A DNA stretch of 64,000 bases from Alcanivoracaceae bacterium (lineage in GTDB: Bacteria; Pseudomonadota; Gammaproteobacteria; Pseudomonadales; Alcanivoracaceae). The translations under genes were made by a program, and so were the position numbers. Shown in pieces: positions 8,242 to 15,666 of this stretch (its first letter is position 1; each line of letters opens with the position of its first letter). The notes beneath the pieces were generated by a model. That model saw only the letters and a list, made by a program, of their open reading frames with translations. It was not told where the DNA came from and searched no databases. Where the stretch lies: positions 62,001 to 126,000 of the forward strand of contig JAGLCJ010000003.1 in the NCBI GenBank assembly GCA_023146255.1, in the 5' to 3' direction.

Positions 8242-8258
8242 GGCGATTATCGTGCCAA
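8242..8258 (-). promoter_or_regulatory. Sigma-54 (RpoN) -24/-12 promoter candidate
   Basis: Read on the minus strand: TTGGCACG-ATAA-TCGCC. The consensus is TTGGCACG-N4-TTGCW. All eight -24 positions match, the GC of the -12 element is at exact spacing, and 11 of 13 fixed positions agree. The predicted start site near 8231 would give a leader of about 30 bases to the ATG at 8201. Confidence 0.65.
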
Positions 8259-8397
8259 CCCGTAAGCCATATATTTATTGTTGAAAATCAATAGACTGGG
8301 GCCGATTCGCTCGCCGAGTGACGGGCGGCCCCGTCCCCCTGCGACCAGGTCTGACACTTTTTGTCAGGTCGTCTGGTACATCCGTCCAGTTTTCAGA

Positions 8398-9225
8398 CTA
8401 CAGGAAAAAATCCGGCATCAGCTGTGCATCGCTAATCGACGGGTCCACCCGATAGGCGCTGAAATCGTTGACCCCCTCGCTGCGCAGTACCTGTTCGTCG
8501 ATAAAGAAGTTGCCGGAGCAGTCACTCGCCGGGCGGCAGAGGATCGCGTGGGCGGCATCTGCCATGATGGCGGGCTGGCGCGCGAGCTGCACTTCGGCGA
8601 CGCCACCAAGCTGGTTTTTGACGGCGGCGGTATTGATGACAGTCTTCGGCCACAGGGCGTTGAAAGCAACTTTTCCCCGGTATTCCTCGGCCATGCCCAG
8701 TACGCACAGACTCATGCCATATTTGGCCATGGTGTAGGCGACATGACGGCCGAACCACATCGGGTCCATGTTCAGTGGCGGGGCCAGATTCAGAACGTGG
8801 GGATTGGCCGCCTTCTTCAGATGTGGCAGACACAGCCGGCTGGTCATGAAGGTGCCGCGGGTGTTGATCTGGTGCATCAGATCAAACTTTTTCATGTCGG
8901 TGCTTTCAGTGCCGGTCAGGGAGATGGCGCTGGCATTGTTGATGAGAATGTCGATGCCGCCGAAGGTGGCGACGGCTTTTGCCACCGCGGCAGCAACCTG
9001 ATCTTCCTCGCGGACATCACCGACACAGACCAGCGCCTTGCCGCCGGCACGTTCAATGTCTTCCGCCGCTGTGTAGAGCGTGCCAGGTAATTTCGGGTGC
9101 GGTTCGGTGGTTTTTGCAAACAGCACCACGTTGGCGCCATCGCGGGCGGCACGCTCGCCGATGGCTTTGCCGATGCCGCGGCTGGCGCCGGTGATAAACA
9201 GGGTTTTGCCGGCCAGATCAGCCAT
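8398..9225 (-). CDS. SDR family oxidoreductase, HSDL2-like
   Basis: A 275-residue short-chain dehydrogenase fold. The Rossmann motif TGASRGIG is at residues 12-19, NNAS near 96-99 and the Tyr-x3-Lys pair at Y164/K168 (YTMAK). It resembles hydroxysteroid dehydrogenase-like protein 2 (HSDL2), a fatty-acid-associated enzyme, through features such as MWFGRHVAYTMAKYGMS and ALWPKT. In HSDL2 the catalytic Ser is in SPPLN; here it reads APPLN, so residue 148 is Ala. That may lower or change dehydrogenase activity. The ATG at 9225 has an AGAGGA site; an in-frame start at 9285 would lie inside a hairpin. It lies downstream of the PF10118 hydrolase gene and is probably co-transcribed. Confidence 0.88.
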   Translation of the reverse strand: MADLAGKTLFITGASRGIGKAIGERAARDGANVVLFAKTTEPHPKLPGTLYTAAEDIERAGGKALVCVGDVREEDQVAAAVAKAVATFGGIDILINNASAISLTGTESTDMKKFDLMHQINTRGTFMTSRLCLPHLKKAANPHVLNLAPPLNMDPMWFGRHVAYTMAKYGMSLCVLGMAEEYRGKVAFNALWPKTVINTAAVKNQLGGVAEVQLARQPAIMADAAHAILCRPASDCSGNFFIDEQVLRSEGVNDFSAYRVDPSISDAQLMPDFFL

Positions 9226-9276
9226 CGGAACGTCCTCTCTCGGTGCGGGAGAGGGAACGCTATCAAGCTGGATGGC

Positions 9277-9309
9277 GAACGGCACTGACGAAAAAGATCA
9301 GTGCCGTTC
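9277..9309. repeat. 12-bp perfect hairpin between two minus-strand genes
   Basis: GAACGGCACTGA pairs with TCAGTGCCGTTC around a 9-base A-rich loop. It starts eight bases past the hydrolase stop and 52 bases before the SDR start. There is no T-tract on the minus side, so it may stabilise the upstream message or act as a partial terminator. Confidence 0.6.
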
Positions 9310-9316
9310 GGGGAGG

Positions 9317-10156
9317 TCAGTCGCGGGCGATGACCCGATCCTGCAGTTCGTCCTGCAGCGGCGCGATCAACGCCCGGTTGTCGTGCTGCCAGGGATGGAA
9401 GCCGGGACGGAAATAGTCCAGATACTCCGGAATCAACCGGCGCAGCGGCCCCGGGTTGCCGACCAGCCACCAGCCGCCGCGCAGCATGCGCATCAGGCCA
9501 CCGTTGCCCTCGCTTTTCAGGTAGGCGTGAGTAATGGCGGTGATGCGCATCCAGAACAGAATGGTCACCTGAACCATCATCAATACCCGATTCCAGTAAC
9601 CGCCGCCGGTGGCCTCATAGACATCATAGGCGACTGCCTTATGCTCGGTTTCCTCTACCGCATGCCAGCTGAACAGGGCGCGGATTTCCGGATGCAGCGC
9701 TTCGGAAATTTCCGGTCGGGTCAGGAACTGGTTGGCCATGATCGCGGTGAAATGCTCCAGTGCCAGGGTCATGGCCAGCTGCTGCCGTGGGCCAAGGCGC
9801 TGGCGGGCCAGGTTGAGTCCTTCCTGAATGTTTTTCAGGACCGGGGCGAGCGGATAGCCTTTCTCGTCGAGCCAGGCATTGAACGCTTCGTGCTCCTGAC
9901 CGTGATGGGCCTCCTGACCGATAAACTTGCGTACTTCGCTGATCAGGTTCGGGTCGGACAATTCTTTCTGGTAGCGTCTGACCGAATCAATGAAGAAGCG
10001 CTCACCGTCCGGGAATACCGTCGACATGGCGGCGTAGAAGGCGCTCAGAAACGGGTCATCGCCGAAGAAATGCTTCGGTACGCTGGCGCTGATTTTCAGG
10101 CCAAGGCGACGAACCTGTATGGCCGGGCGGGAAAGCAGTACAGCCTGAGCGGTCAT
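9317..10156 (-). CDS. PF10118-type metal-dependent hydrolase (ferritin-like)
   Basis: A 279-residue protein of the predicted metal-dependent hydrolase family PF10118. Likely metal ligands are clustered: E82/H85/E88/H89 (GQEAHHGQEH), E134/H135 (LEHFT) and H165/E168/E171/H172 (WHAVEETEHK). The pattern is that of a four-helix, ferritin-like di-iron site. The family is common in Alcanivorax, Pseudomonas and Mycobacterium near lipid genes, but I know of no proven substrate. It is divergent from an AraC-type regulator across 126 bases and is followed by the HSDL2-like gene, so the regulator likely controls both. Confidence 0.85.
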   Translation of the reverse strand: MTAQAVLLSRPAIQVRRLGLKISASVPKHFFGDDPFLSAFYAAMSTVFPDGERFFIDSVRRYQKELSDPNLISEVRKFIGQEAHHGQEHEAFNAWLDEKGYPLAPVLKNIQEGLNLARQRLGPRQQLAMTLALEHFTAIMANQFLTRPEISEALHPEIRALFSWHAVEETEHKAVAYDVYEATGGGYWNRVLMMVQVTILFWMRITAITHAYLKSEGNGGLMRMLRGGWWLVGNPGPLRRLIPEYLDYFRPGFHPWQHDNRALIAPLQDELQDRVIARD

Positions 10157-10247
10157 GTCAAATCTCCCTGTTATATGGCAATGAGGCCAGTTTGCCTTGC
10201 AGCCGGCAACGGGCCGAGGTTATCTTGTGTCATTCGCCGGTCATTTT

Positions 10248-10263
10248 GCGCCATCCGTGGCGC
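10248..10263. promoter_or_regulatory. Inverted repeat in the divergent AraC/hydrolase region
   Basis: GCGCCA-TCCG-TGGCGC, a perfect 6-bp inverted repeat, lies 20 bases before the AraC-family start. It is a candidate regulator site, or a hairpin at the start of the mRNA. Nothing in the sequence decides between these. Confidence 0.3.
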
Positions 10264-10282
10264 TGACGAGAGAGCTTGCTGC

Positions 10283-11296
10283 ATGACCATTCTGAAAATG
10301 AATCCCGAGGAATACTCCGTTTCCATCGAGTACGCGCCACTGCTGGTCACCATGCTGGAACGCTATGGCGTCAGCAAGGAACAGTTGCTGGCCGGGGCGG
10401 CGGAACCGCCGAACCTGCGTGATCCTGGTGCCCGTCTGCCGCTGCAGGATTTTGTCGATATTGTCCGTCGCGCTATCAAGCTCAGTGGTGCGCCCTGGTT
10501 GGGCTGGGATTTCGGCGCCACCCTGACACTGTCATCGCACGGCTTTCTCGGTTACGCCGCGATGAGCAGTGAAACCCTGCGTGATGCGGTGGAGCTGGCG
10601 GTGAAGTTTTTCCGCACCCGCACCACCGTTGTTGATTTGCAGTTCAAGGTTGAGGGCGACACCGCCATTTTGCAGCTCGACGAACTGGTGGCCCTGCATG
10701 ACATCCAGCCATTTGTGGTCGAGAGCCTGTTCAGCAGCTTCCATTTCATGGGTCTCAAGCTGCTTGGCGAAGTGCCGATGGACGGTGAATTGCGCTTTGC
10801 CTTTCCCGAGCCGGAGTACTACGCGCGCATGAAGCCGCTGATTCCGGTGCCGGTACTGTTCGATTGCGCCTATAACCAGATGCGCTTCCCCGCTTCGCGT
10901 CTGGATCAGCGCCTGCGCTTCGCCGATCCGCGCCTGGCGAAAATGGCCGAAGCCCAGTGCGAACAGGAAATGGCCAATATCAAGTCACCGCCAAAGCTGC
11001 TCAATCAGGTGCGACGGATTATTCTGGCCCAGTCCGGGCGTTTCCCGTCAGTTGACGAGGCAGCGTCCGATCTGCACATGTCATCGCGCACGTTGAAGCG
11101 TAAGCTGCAGCAACTAGGCACCAGCTACCAGACGATTCTTGATGACTTGCGTAAAGGCCTGGCAGTGGAATATTTGACCCAGACCGAAATCACGGTGGAC
11201 GATATTGCCGTCCAGCTCGGCTATTCCGATGCGTCCAATTTCGCCCGCGCTTTCCGCCGCTGGACCGGGCGCAGCCCGTCTGACTATCGCCGCTGA
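10283..11296 (+). CDS. AraC-family transcriptional regulator (PF12625 N-domain)
   Basis: A 337-residue regulator. The N-terminal part to about residue 200 resembles the arabinose-binding-like domain PF12625 seen in OruR-type regulators (ERYGVSKEQLLAGA, GWDFGATLTLSSHGFLGYA). The C-terminal part is a double helix-turn-helix: VDEAASDLHMSSRTLKRKLQ and TVDDIAVQLGYSDASNFARA, ending RWTGRSPSDYRR. The ATG at 10283 is used; the same frame is open far upstream through the antisense of neighbouring genes, which is not coding. A second ATG at 10298 is possible. It is divergent from the hydrolase gene and only 10 bases ahead of the dienoyl-CoA reductase-like gene, so it probably controls fatty-acid genes on both sides. 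Confidence 0.9.
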   Translation: MTILKMNPEEYSVSIEYAPLLVTMLERYGVSKEQLLAGAAEPPNLRDPGARLPLQDFVDIVRRAIKLSGAPWLGWDFGATLTLSSHGFLGYAAMSSETLRDAVELAVKFFRTRTTVVDLQFKVEGDTAILQLDELVALHDIQPFVVESLFSSFHFMGLKLLGEVPMDGELRFAFPEPEYYARMKPLIPVPVLFDCAYNQMRFPASRLDQRLRFADPRLAKMAEAQCEQEMANIKSPPKLLNQVRRIILAQSGRFPSVDEAASDLHMSSRTLKRKLQQLGTSYQTILDDLRKGLAVEYLTQTEITVDDIAVQLGYSDASNFARAFRRWTGRSPSDYRR

Positions 11297-11306
11297 GGAA
11301 ATGACC

Positions 11307-12107
11307 ATGCACAGTCTGTATTTGCCACGGGATATGCTGGCCGGCGAAACCGCGCTGGTCACTGGTGCCGGCAGCGGTATCAATCAGGGGATTGCCCGCA
11401 TGCTCGCGGCCCACGGTGCTCGCGTGGTGATGATTGGCCGGCGTCAGGAAAAGCTCGATGAAACCCGCGAGATGATCGAGAAAGCTGGCGGCGAGGCGGT
11501 CGGTTTTTCCGCTGATGTACGTGATGCCGATGCCATGGCTGAAGCAGCGCAGAAAGGCGCCGGGCATTTTGGCCCGTACGAAATTGTGGTTGCCGGTGCC
11601 GCCGGAAACTTTCTTGCCCCGGCGGAAAAAATCAGCAGCAACGGTTTCAGTGCAGTGGTCGACATTGATCTGAAGGGTACTTTCCATACCTTCAAGGCGG
11701 CGCTGCCACATCTGGCCGGCAGTAACGTCAAGATGCTGGCCATTACCGCGCCGCAGTCGCAGATGCCGATGCCCTATCAGGCCCATGTCTGTGCCGCCAA
11801 GGCGGCGGTCGATATGTTGGTGAAGACACTGGCGATCGAGTGGGGCAAGCGTGGTGTTCGAGTTAATGCCTTGTCGCCAGGTTATGTTGCCGGTACCGTC
11901 GGTGGGGATCTGCTGGCGGCAGATAAAGGCGATGAAATTCGCCATCGTTTGCCGCTGGGACGTTTTTCCATGGTCGATGAGATGGCGCAGATGGCGATGT
12001 TGATGGTGAGCCCGCTGACCAGTTATATGACTGGCCAGATCGTCGCACTGGATGGTGGTGTGTCTCTGCTCGGTGGCTCGGCGATGCTGGATCTGGCCGG
12101 TGCCTGA
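11307..12107 (+). CDS. SDR oxidoreductase, 2,4-dienoyl-CoA reductase-like
   Basis: A 266-residue SDR enzyme. The ATG at 11307 is chosen over 11301 because GAGGA ends seven bases before it. The cofactor motif TGAGSGINQG is at residues 19-28. The stretch AGAAGNFLAPAEKIS followed by DIDLKGTF is the pattern of eukaryotic-type 2,4-dienoyl-CoA reductases (DECR). As in DECR, the usual SDR Tyr-x3-Lys is replaced, leaving a Lys in AAKAAVD. Such enzymes use NADPH to reduce dienoyl-CoA from unsaturated fatty acids so that beta-oxidation can continue. The stop overlaps the HIT gene by eight bases, in a run that ends with an enoyl-CoA isomerase-like gene. That supports the assignment. Confidence 0.85.
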   Translation: MHSLYLPRDMLAGETALVTGAGSGINQGIARMLAAHGARVVMIGRRQEKLDETREMIEKAGGEAVGFSADVRDADAMAEAAQKGAGHFGPYEIVVAGAAGNFLAPAEKISSNGFSAVVDIDLKGTFHTFKAALPHLAGSNVKMLAITAPQSQMPMPYQAHVCAAKAAVDMLVKTLAIEWGKRGVRVNALSPGYVAGTVGGDLLAADKGDEIRHRLPLGRFSMVDEMAQMAMLMVSPLTSYMTGQIVALDGGVSLLGGSAMLDLAGA

Positions 12108-12513
12108 GCTGCATTTCCGCCTCAGCGCGGACACCCGGGCATTAGGCGAGACGACAAGCTGCTGGATTCGCTGGATGAATGATCAGCGTTTCCCGTGGCT
12201 GGTGCTGGTGCCAAAGCGTGACGGTATTCGTGAGTGGTACGAGCTGGATCATGACGAACAGCACGAGCTGCTGGATCTGATGAATCGCTGCGCCCTGCAT
12301 CTGCAGACTCTGACCGGGGCGGACAAGATCAATATCGGTGCGCTCGGCAATCTGGTGCCACAATTGCATATTCATATTGTTGCCCGGCGTGAGGGAGATC
12401 CCTGCTGGCCCGGTCCGGTCTGGGGCAACGGCAGTGTGCAGCCCTATGCTGACGGCCAGCAGCCAACCTGGCTGCCGGCGTTGCGCGAACGACTGAGTTA
12501 TCGTTGTGCTTGA
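12100..12513 (+). CDS. HIT domain protein
   Basis: A 137-residue histidine-triad protein. The nucleotide-binding motif is QLHIHIVAR, close to the family HxHxHxx pattern, followed by DPCWPGPVWG, typical of a bacterial HIT subgroup. HIT proteins hydrolyse nucleotide conjugates such as dinucleoside polyphosphates or adenylylated small molecules. The GTG at 12100 overlaps the upstream reductase by eight bases; no ATG suits. Its stop overlaps the CPXCG gene by eight bases, so four genes are tightly coupled. A role in clearing acyl-adenylates beside fatty-acid enzymes is conceivable but not shown. Confidence 0.85.
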   Translation: MPELHFRLSADTRALGETTSCWIRWMNDQRFPWLVLVPKRDGIREWYELDHDEQHELLDLMNRCALHLQTLTGADKINIGALGNLVPQLHIHIVARREGDPCWPGPVWGNGSVQPYADGQQPTWLPALRERLSYRCA

Positions 12514-12691
12514 AAGTGTGTTCTGTGATTGCCCCTACTGTGGCGAGTCGATCGAGTTGCTGATCGACTGCTCGGTAGCGGAGCAGGACTATGTCGAGGA
12601 CTGCAGCGTCTGTTGCAGTCCGATCAATATCAGTGTGCTTGTCGATGATGACGGGGTGCCGCAGGTATCGGTGCGCACTGACAGTGAGTGA
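12506..12691 (+). CDS. CPXCG motif-containing cysteine-rich protein
   Basis: A 61-residue protein with CPYCGE near the N-terminus and CSVCC about 20 residues later. The four or more Cys suggest one bound zinc. It matches the short CPXCG family (PF14255), for which no activity is known. It starts with GTG at 12506, eight bases inside the HIT gene, and is followed 11 bases on by the enoyl-CoA isomerase-like gene. The acidic tail (VDDDGVPQ) is usual for the family. It is too short for an enzyme and is probably an adaptor or regulator. Confidence 0.85.
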   Translation: MLESVFCDCPYCGESIELLIDCSVAEQDYVEDCSVCCSPINISVLVDDDGVPQVSVRTDSE

Positions 12692-12701
12692 GAGAGTTTA
12701 A

Positions 12702-13478
12702 ATGAGTAGCTGCAAGGAAATCGTGGTCACCGAGAATGCCGGCATCCTGGAAATTTCGATCCGTCGGCCGGAGCGCAAGAATGCCCTGACTCATGCCATG
12801 TACACGGCAATCAATGAGGCGTTTGAGCATGCCGAGGCAACCCCGTCAGTACGAGTAGTGCTGATAACCGGTACTGAGGACTGCTTCACCTCCGGCAATG
12901 ATATGGTGGATTTTCTGCAAAGCCCGCCGATTGGTGATGACGCGCCGGTGATGATTTTCCTTGGCAAACTGGCGACATTCAGCAAGCCATTGATTGCCGC
13001 TGTGAACGGTCCGGCTGTCGGGGTTGGCACCACCATGCTGCTGCATTGTGATCTGGTCTATCTTGGCGAATCGGCACGGCTGCAGATGCCGTTTACCTCG
13101 CTCGGCCTGTGCCCGGAGGCCGGTTCCAGTTATCTGCTGCCGATGCTGATGGGGCATCAGCGTGCCGCCGAGTTGTTGATGCTCGGGGAAACCATTGATG
13201 CCCGGCGTGCCTGTGAGCTGGGCCTTGCCAACGCGGTGCTGGCGGATGCGGATTATCAGGCCCATGCTCGCAAGCAGGCGGCGCGGGTGGTGGCGCAGCC
13301 GGCGGCGGCCGTGCGTCTGACCAAGCAGCTGATGCGTGAGCCGTTTATGGCGAGCTTGCGTGGCCACATGAAGACCGAGGGCGATGCCTTTGGCAAGCGT
13401 CTGGTATCGCCGGAAGCACGCGAGGCGATGCAGGCATTTATGGAAAAACGCAAACCGGACTTCAGCAAGTTCGATTAG
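12702..13478 (+). CDS. Enoyl-CoA hydratase/isomerase, ECI2-like
   Basis: A 258-residue crotonase-fold enzyme. Visible features are RRPERKNAL, the oxyanion-hole segment FTSGNDMVDF, GPAVGVGTT and CPEAGSSYLLP. The single acidic residue in PEAGSS fits delta3,delta2-enoyl-CoA isomerases such as ECI2 (one catalytic Glu) better than hydratases (two Glu). Such enzymes move double bonds so that unsaturated acyl-CoA can be oxidised. It ends the coupled run with the dienoyl-CoA reductase-like gene; together they would make an auxiliary beta-oxidation set. A REP-like element begins 11 bases after the stop. Confidence 0.88.
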   Translation: MSSCKEIVVTENAGILEISIRRPERKNALTHAMYTAINEAFEHAEATPSVRVVLITGTEDCFTSGNDMVDFLQSPPIGDDAPVMIFLGKLATFSKPLIAAVNGPAVGVGTTMLLHCDLVYLGESARLQMPFTSLGLCPEAGSSYLLPMLMGHQRAAELLMLGETIDARRACELGLANAVLADADYQAHARKQAARVVAQPAAAVRLTKQLMREPFMASLRGHMKTEGDAFGKRLVSPEAREAMQAFMEKRKPDFSKFD

Positions 13479-13488
13479 AATTGGCACC

Positions 13489-13546
13489 CTGTAGGAGCGG
13501 CCGACCGGCCGCGAAATGTTTCGCCGTCGGTCGACGGCTCCTACAG
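13489..13546. repeat. REP-like palindromic element, copy 1
   Basis: A 58-bp imperfect palindrome bounded by CTGTAGGAGC and GCTCCTACAG. Its interior has GGCCGACCGGCCGCGAA and TTTCGCCGTCGGTCGACG. It lies between the convergent ECI2-like and sulfotransferase genes and is nearly identical to the element at 31320-31376. The type is widespread in Pseudomonas-like genomes. The sulfotransferase stop codon (TAG, minus strand) lies inside its right end. Confidence 0.88.
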
Positions 13547-14701
13547 GTCAGAAAAATTGAAGTAGTGGATTGGCTTTGCAAAGCGCTGGCTGATTTCCTC
13601 GCTGCTGATTCCCAGTTCATCACCGGCATACTGATGACCGCTTCGGTACTGCTTTGCTTTTTCATCCTCCCTGCTGAGCCAGTCATGGTATGCATCGCTG
13701 ATCGGCAAGCCAAAGGTCTGGTAGATCGCGTCGATGGTTGCCATCGGTGAGCGGGCCAGATCTGTCATCGCCACGATCCTGAATCTGTGTTCAGGCCAGC
13801 GCTGATGGCAATCCATCAGGGTCTCGTAGTAGTGCACCAGCATCCCGGTCAGCCCCTGCCGCCACCAGTCGAGATCCGGCTTGCCGGAGAACATCCGGGC
13901 GCCGATCAGAATTGAACTGACCTGTGACGGCAGCGCTTCATGCGGCGTGCGAACACAGGCAACAACGCGGGCGTCCGGGAATTCCTCGGCGAGACTGTAC
14001 AGCCAGGGAGTAAAGGAAGGGTTTTTCGACAGGAAGGTTCTGTGGCTGCCATGGACATAAAGGTGGCGCTGGATCAGGCCGCGATAGATACCGGTCAGAC
14101 GCTTTCGGTCGGCGTGATCGGCATCGCTGTCCAGTCTGGCAAGGCGCCAGAATGCGCTGTCGCCGAACGGCAGAATCAGCAGGAAGCAGCCAAGGAAAGG
14201 GGCCAGTGCCAGATAGTCTTCCTCCGGATCGAGCAGGCCGGTCTTGTGCACGCCATCAAGTCCGCCGAGCAGCTTTCGCTCCAGCCAGAGCAGGGCAGCT
14301 GCGCACGGTGCGCCGAGCTTGCGATCCAGCGCAGCGAAACACAGCCAGACGCGCCGCTGCAGAATCGACGGGGCGAAAATCAGTTCCCACAGGGCCGTGG
14401 TGGTAAAGCGCTGACTGTCGCCGGCGAGCAGGCGATGCAGAAAGGTCGTGCCACTGCGCGGGATGCCGGCGACAAAAACCGGCTGCAGTATTTCCAGGTC
14501 AGCGAATGCCGGGAACAGCAGGGTGTCCAGCCACAGGCACAACCGGTTGACCAGCATCAGGCCGAGAAACAGCGGCCAGAACAGCAGCATCACCAGCAGG
14601 CGCTGCAGGGAAAACTGCCGATAGGCGCTATCGGCCGCGGGGAAGAAACTGCGCCAGAAAAGCTGTGGCAGAGATATCGGCAAAGACACTGTTGCTCCCA
14701 T
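13541..14701 (-). CDS. Sulfotransferase family protein (PF13469-type)
   Basis: About 386 residues. The PAPS-binding loop is clear: VAGIPRSGTTFLHRLL in the N-terminal third. The likely 3'-phosphate site is VACVRTPHEALPSQ further on. A hydrophobic segment before the loop (LLVMLLFWPLFLGLML) may anchor the N-terminus in the membrane. The start is uncertain: ATGs at 14701, 14710 and 14725 all lie within a 32-bp palindrome; 14701 has an AGG five bases upstream. It is downstream of the desaturase gene on the same strand, suggesting modification of a lipid or lipid-linked sugar. The stop codon is supplied by the REP element. The acceptor is unknown. Confidence 0.85.
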   Translation of the reverse strand: MGATVSLPISLPQLFWRSFFPAADSAYRQFSLQRLLVMLLFWPLFLGLMLVNRLCLWLDTLLFPAFADLEILQPVFVAGIPRSGTTFLHRLLAGDSQRFTTTALWELIFAPSILQRRVWLCFAALDRKLGAPCAAALLWLERKLLGGLDGVHKTGLLDPEEDYLALAPFLGCFLLILPFGDSAFWRLARLDSDADHADRKRLTGIYRGLIQRHLYVHGSHRTFLSKNPSFTPWLYSLAEEFPDARVVACVRTPHEALPSQVSSILIGARMFSGKPDLDWWRQGLTGMLVHYYETLMDCHQRWPEHRFRIVAMTDLARSPMATIDAIYQTFGLPISDAYHDWLSREDEKAKQYRSGHQYAGDELGISSEEISQRFAKPIHYFNFSDL

Positions 14702-14728
14702 GCCTGTCATCGGGATGACAAGCATGGG
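14697..14728. repeat. 32-bp near-perfect palindrome over the sulfotransferase start
   Basis: Two 15-base arms (CCCATGCCTGTCATC and GATGACAAGCATGGG) with one mismatched pair are separated by GG. The arms contain all three candidate start codons of the sulfotransferase gene, and the element lies 12 bases past the desaturase stop. As RNA it could hide the start; as DNA it could be an operator. Confidence 0.6.
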
Positions 14729-14739
14729 ACAGAATCAAG

Positions 14740-15621
14740 TCAGACAGATGACGGCTCGCCGTTGCGCAGCCGGTCCGGGGTCAGCGCCAGCGCCTGCACG
14801 GTGGAGGGCTGGTGGCTCTGGTGAAACTGCTGGCGGGCATTCCAGAGTCGGCGGTAACGGTAGAACGGCACGGTCGGGTACAGGTGGTGCACCAGATGAT
14901 AGTTCTGCCAGCCCATCAGCGGTGTCAGCAGCCAGTCCAGACCGTTGCGCATGTGGGTGGCCTGATAGGGTGCATCCTTGTGCAGCACGTCGTGCGGGTA
15001 GTGCGGCAGGTACATGAACACCAGTGCAATCAGCCAGGCCATCATTCGTGAAGGAATAAACCACAGGAACAGGATTTCCATGGGGAAAAACCAGCCGATA
15101 CCAATGGCCATGGCCCAGACCATGATGGTGTCGCGCAGGGGTGTGCCGACGTTGGTGCCGGCGAACTGATCCTTGTTGCGCAGGTAGAAAACCAGATAGT
15201 GAAAATCCCAGAAAAACCAGATCCACAGCGGCTTCAGTGGTGCGGTCATGGTGAAGTGATCGGGGTCGCGCTTCGGGTCATTGGCAAAGCGGTGATGCAT
15301 CATATGACCGACTCGCAGCATCTGGCCGTTGGAGCCGGGGACGATCGGTAACAGGATCAGGCGCATGAAGAATTCGTTGAGCCGGTCATTGGTGCTCATC
15401 GAATGATGAATGGCATCGTGGATCGGGCTGAACAGGAAATACATCGCCAGGGTGTTGCCCAGACAGCCCGCCCAGAGCGGGATCTGCTCGGTCAGCACCA
15501 GCGCCCAGCTGGCGAAAATCACGCTATGGCAGGCCAGCATCAGGATCACCGTGGGCCAGGCGATAGGGGGCCGCTTCTTCAATGCGTTGAACAGGGCCAG
15601 ATTGTCGTCTTGGCTTGCCAT
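14740..15621 (-). CDS. Membrane fatty acid desaturase family protein
   Basis: A 293-residue integral membrane di-iron enzyme of the FA_desaturase family. The three His boxes are HDAIHH (H68, H72, H73), HMMHH (H106, H109, H110) and HLVHH (H242, H245, H246). At least four membrane helices are visible. Related proteins introduce double bonds into acyl chains or hydroxylate or ketolate carotenoids; the exact substrate cannot be read. It is divergent from a TetR regulator across only 45 bases and is followed by the sulfotransferase gene on the same strand, so the regulator probably represses both. Confidence 0.88.
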   Translation of the reverse strand: MASQDDNLALFNALKKRPPIAWPTVILMLACHSVIFASWALVLTEQIPLWAGCLGNTLAMYFLFSPIHDAIHHSMSTNDRLNEFFMRLILLPIVPGSNGQMLRVGHMMHHRFANDPKRDPDHFTMTAPLKPLWIWFFWDFHYLVFYLRNKDQFAGTNVGTPLRDTIMVWAMAIGIGWFFPMEILFLWFIPSRMMAWLIALVFMYLPHYPHDVLHKDAPYQATHMRNGLDWLLTPLMGWQNYHLVHHLYPTVPFYRYRRLWNARQQFHQSHQPSTVQALALTPDRLRNGEPSSV

Positions 15622-15666
15622 TGGTGTCGCTCCGGGACAAAGTAAACACCCTATTTATGGCAAAGA

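Noticed and set aside
9080..10282. An N-terminal extension of the AraC regulator by about 400 codons
   Set aside because: It would run antisense through the hydrolase and SDR genes; the regulator domain begins after the ATG at 10283.
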